In this document: one piece after another, positions 60,900-64,000 of the stretch
Numbering within the stretch: the first letter of the stretch is position 1
How the letters are laid out: every line of letters begins with the position of its first letter
DNA from: Cenococcum geophilum 1.58
Taxonomy: Eukaryota > Ascomycota > Dothideomycetes > Gloniales > Gloniaceae
Assembly: GCA_001692895.1 (NCBI GenBank)
Contig: KV748230.1
Span: forward strand, 372,001 to 436,000
DNA length: 64,000 nt
Direction: 5' to 3'
Made by a program: the position numbers and the translations under genes
The notes under the pieces: generated by a model
Seen by the model: only the letters and a program-made list of their open reading frames with translations
Database searches by the model: none
Told to the model about the DNA's origin: nothing

Positions 60900-61958
60900 C
60901 TAATAACGGCGGCGATAGACCAAACGCTCTAGATATTTAATTCTGCCCTTATAAATATGTTCGACAGTTATAGAGAAATAAAAGGCTAGTATATAGTAGC
61001 TAATAGGGCATAAACCGACCTCTAGGACTTAAAAATAGGTAAGCAGTTTAAAAAGCGACTTAACTCTACTAAAGCCGTGTTTAATAATAATCCGCTTAGT
61101 TAAAAGCCACTAATTAAGAGCTTGCTAACTTAGTGTAATTATTCCTCCTTTAGGCTTCTTATACGGTCCTAATACTCCCTATTAAGACCTAAAGGCAGCA
61201 TCCCTATATATAAAGCGCTCCTAGCCTTCTAGCAGATATCCTAGTAAATCTTATAACTTTATACTAAGGCCAACTTTAATAGCTAGTATAGTATTACCGC
61301 TAGCAGAAGGAAGACTAGTAAAGACCGCGCCAAATAAACTATTAGGCAGGATAATCGCGAGGTGTTCTAGTAAGTATTGTTTCTTATAGCTACTCCAAAA
61401 TAGAGTTTAATCTTCCTTACTAGGATAATAGACTCGAACCTCTATTCTATTAATAAAGCCGAAGATAGAAGCCTTACTAAGTTAACTTCCGATTGCCTTA
61501 GTATACAAATTAATTTGCTTAGGCGACATTAACTGCCTATCTATTTTAATCCTTTTACCCTACCTCTTTATTATATCATCCAGTACGCCGTTCTATATTC
61601 GTAATAGCCACGGCCAGCTTATTCTAAAGAACATTATAATATATCTAAACGATATAGGGTGGGTAGAGCGCCAGAGAAAGACAAGGAGTAATTCTTTGGG
61701 GGAGCTTATTAATGCGTTTGGCCAACTAGAATGTGGATTAATAGCGAACTTAGTAGGTGGATTAATCTACCGCGCAAGCTCTTTAACCTCTACTTTGGTA
61801 AAGCGGGTAAAGAACTTAAAATACTTATCGTTTAAGCCTCCTTCCTCTTCCGGCGCCTATATATTAAGAAGCTTTTATATAGGACTAAGTCTCTTTAAGG
61901 GCTTCCACAGCCACACTGGTTTAGCTTTGTTAGAGACAGCTATAGCGGCAGTAAGCAT
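60900..61958 (-). pseudogene. PIF/Harbinger DDE transposase of transposon H
   Basis: One 353-codon frame on the minus strand from ATG at 61958 (MLTAAIAVSNKAK) to TAG at 60900-60902, without frameshift but with RIP-type stops. N-terminal part: YFKFFTRFTKVEVKELAR and PKELLLVFLWRSTHPISF, the helical region seen in DDE_4/Harbinger nucleases. Catalytic part: GFINRIEVRVYYPSK stands where the family has a GFIDG first Asp; FIYRDAAF holds the second Asp; IIIKHGFSRVKSLF stands where the third acidic residue (Glu) is expected. So the first Asp reads Asn and the Glu reads Lys, both G-to-A changes. The final TAG may itself be a former CAG. It would have excised and inserted H at 3-bp targets. Confidence 0.78.
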
Positions 61959-62238
61959 GTTAACGTTGTTTATCTACAGCAGCTAAGCTGCAGCAGCAAA
62001 GAATATGCGACGTTTAAGCCCATCTATAGCACTACTAAGGGTATCAATATGGTGTTGAGGCGGCGGTAGGTAAGGGCTCTTCGGCAAAATCAACGGTTTA
62101 ATTCACTTCTTATCGAAACCCCTTTTAAACGAAGCGTTGATTGACTACGCTAGGCGTAAGGGTAAGCGCTAATGCACACTAAATTTTAGTTATATCTTCC
62201 AACAGATACCTTTCAACAGTTATCGAAACCCCCCTAAT

Positions 62239-64000
62239 CAGACGACGTTGACTGGCAGTCGGAGTTACCCGATATCTTACCACCCGCGCGCGCACGAGCA
62301 TGGCCAGAGCTTTATTGAAGATGCAGAGACGACAGGTAGCCAAGGGCCAACAAGATCTAAGGCATCTGGCGGCGAAGGAAGTTAGCGCTGCCCTTTAGGA
62401 ACAGAAGAGAGAACACTAAGAAAGGTCGCAAGTATATGAGATCGGATCTGTCCTTGAAAGCTTCCTATTCTGGCTCAGCTTTATCTTCTTTCGAGTTATC
62501 CGGATCGTATTAGTGGCGGCTGTAGAGGCGTTCCATGAAGACGTAGATATAAGTAGAAGCCCGAGGCCTAGCAGTACCCTACCGCGCGGAGTAACGGCAG
62601 GCTAAAGCAGATGGACGTATCGAGACCCGGCAGTGGTAGAAGATGAGGATTCCGTGCTCTCTTAGGGAGACCCCTCCTTAGGCGTCAAGAAGTAGGTGCC
62701 TTCCGTTAGGGACGCAGATGTATAAGAGGACCAGCCGCAGTATGCACGTACCAAAGTACCACTAGGACAGTTATCTGGGACGCCCTCTGTCAAGACTACG
62801 GCTATGCAAGCAGACCTACCGTAGCGTTCACTCGTGATACCTAGGGCCGATAACCCTTAGCAGACGAAGGATAGGAGCCGTAAGGACCACCTGCAAGCTC
62901 CCAAGGAAGCTCTAGATGTGTCACCCTATGACCGGCAGTCGACAGCTTGAGACAAGGTCTATGTTATGGTCCAGCCTATGCCAGCCCCAGGAACTGTTGG
63001 ATCTCTATACTTTATAGGACAAGACGTGTTACAGTTTATCGAGCAGTACGAAAGACTATGCGTCCGACATCACGTTACGAGTAAGGAGAAGTACTAGGGT
63101 CTTCCGGAATACTGCGATTACTGGATAGGGATGTGGATCCGAAGTCTGCCTGAATTTATAGCCGGCAATTAGACGGAGCTCGTAAGGAAGCTAAGGGCAG
63201 AATACCGAGGAAGTGACCGCTTTCGTGAAATGGAGACGGTAGAATTCTTGGAGGCCTATGTACTATAGTGTAGGAGCAGCCCACCTAGCGTGCGCGAGTA
63301 CTGTAGGCAGTTTATACTGATCTCCTAAAGGGTTACGGAGGCAGGTAATCTAGGGAACGCTTAGCGAGGGTACTGGTTTGTAAAAGGACTTCCGCTTAAA
63401 TATTAAAGGCATGTTATGGCCAAAATGGGAGCTGATTTAGATAGACGAGAGTCCTTTGACTTTTATTAGTTACAGAGAGCTATAGAGGACAGGCTTAGTT
63501 TATATGAGGGCGCAGATTGTCTGTTGAAAATGGACCCCGAGGAGCAGAGCCTTCGTTAGCTGGTTGAGCAGTTCTGTAATTAGCAGCCAGTTATAAGCAA
63601 AGATGCTACCCTTCGACCACCTGCGATCTTTCAGCTAAATAAGACAGCCGACGCCTGTCAAGCCAGCCAGAAAACGGACCTAGTTGAACCAGGTGTACAC
63701 GGAGGAGCCCTAATGCAGCAGCAGTTACCCGCTACGGATTAGGCTACAGTTCAAAGCCCAGCATAAGGATACAGCTTAGCACCAGGATACGAAGACTGGC
63801 AGAACAGCACCCGAGCTCCCTTTGTACCGCAAGACTCTCGACCTCCGCAGGATTGTCGATATCCGCAGGACTCCCGATATCCGCAAGATTCTACTGCCTT
63901 TGGACGACCGCAGTAGGACGTACGGGGTCAGCAAGGCACGCGAGGACAAGGCCGATGGACCTGTTTTGGATGCGGAGGAAGTCACCGTTTCACCAAGTAC
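62239..64000 (+). pseudogene. gag of element I, main part (fossil)
   Basis: The plus-strand reading has a basic N-part (MQRRQVAKGQQDL), a hydrophobic stretch near 62460-62520, a capsid-like core and a CCHC zinc knuckle at the window end. The 69-codon minus-strand frame 63776-63985 is its antisense shadow. It is broken, but with fewer breaks per kb than the other elements. Confidence 0.65.

Larger units (their letters stand above)
59342..62235. mobile_element. PIF/Harbinger-like DNA transposon H, two convergent genes
   Basis: 2,894 bp with about 44-bp terminal inverted repeats starting AGGGGGGTTTCGATAA and matching inward to GGTATCTGTTGGAAG. AAT on both sides (59339-59341, 62236-62238) gives a 3-bp target duplication as in this superfamily (usually TWA; a 2-bp TA reading is also possible). 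A partial internal repeat of the end, TTATCGAAACCCC, lies near 62118-62131. It carries a plus-strand accessory gene and a minus-strand DDE transposase pointing at each other, the two-gene plan known for Harbinger. It sits inside gag of element I. RIP-type stops in both genes make it dead. Confidence 0.8.
58753..64000 (+). mobile_element. Ty3/gypsy-type LTR element I, 5' LTR and gag, mildly broken, runs off the window
   Basis: LTR 58753-58987, then leader and N-terminal gag to 59338, interrupted by transposon H, and gag again from 62239 to the window end. The last bases encode C-x2-C-x4-H, the beginning of a CCHC zinc knuckle (CFGCGGSHRFTKY). A capsid-like region (FIEQYERLC, FREMETVEFLEAY) lies at about 63030-63260, and a Gln/Arg/Pro-rich linker with repeated (Y/S)PQDSR units at 63820-63900. 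The mutation load is lower than in A-G, so it is younger; breaks are still many. Pol and the 3' LTR lie outside the window. Confidence 0.7.

Noticed and set aside
61696-61986. 96-codon plus-strand frame starting with TTG
   Set aside because: Antisense to the N-terminal part of the Harbinger transposase, which has motif support over its whole length.

Overview
The window looks like one edge of a gene-bearing block in a filamentous ascomycete (Pezizomycotina) genome, followed by about 60 kb of transposon fossils. Three things point there: an intron-free secreted GH20 hexosaminidase of the Aspergillus/Penicillium type at the left edge; a sharp change near 3.1 kb into DNA very rich in TA, TAG and CTA and almost empty of CA/TG, the mark of repeat-induced point mutation (RIP); and the element set (Ty3/gypsy chromoviruses, Copia, a Tad-like LINE, pogo/Fot1, PIF/Harbinger).

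Layout. 1-1578: beta-N-acetylhexosaminidase (minus strand, C-terminus beyond the window). 1.6-3.1 kb: ordinary intergenic DNA. 4177-11775: a split LTR of gypsy element B holding a complete plus-strand gypsy element A (4513-11758). 11776-16082: body of B (minus). 16083-16133: patch of ambiguous bases. 16134-18881: 5' half of a Copia-type element G (minus). 18882-43.6 kb: gypsy element F (minus), split by gypsy D (20651-40957, TSD GTTAA), itself split by a LINE (25035-38690, 15-bp TSD), which is split by gypsy E (27142-34056, TSD TTAGC) and by a 773-bp palindrome (36910-37682). This is a four-deep nest with clean target duplications at every level. 44.0-44.6 kb: pogo/Fot1-like transposase fragment. 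46556-52547: gypsy C (plus) with both LTRs. 52548-53609: truncated B-type copy. 53.6-58.75 kb: degraded DNA with palindromes, a duplicated 0.2-kb block and a cysteine-rich (DUF3716-like) gene remnant. 58753-end: a milder-mutated gypsy element I (plus; LTR and gag) split by a two-gene PIF/Harbinger-type transposon H (59342-62235).

Apart from the hexosaminidase I see no gene that looks functional; the short open frames elsewhere are accidents of RIP-mutated sequence or pieces of elements. The most interesting signals are (i) a small palindromic module, with an identical 23-bp core, between the pol end and the polypurine tract of four different gypsy elements; (ii) the perfect 383-bp-arm palindrome, whose ends match the pogo-like fossil 6 kb away; (iii) the Harbinger transposon with two convergent genes, both still in one frame; and (iv) two little-mutated MITEs with shared termini. 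Family calls rest on motifs read by eye. No database search was run.
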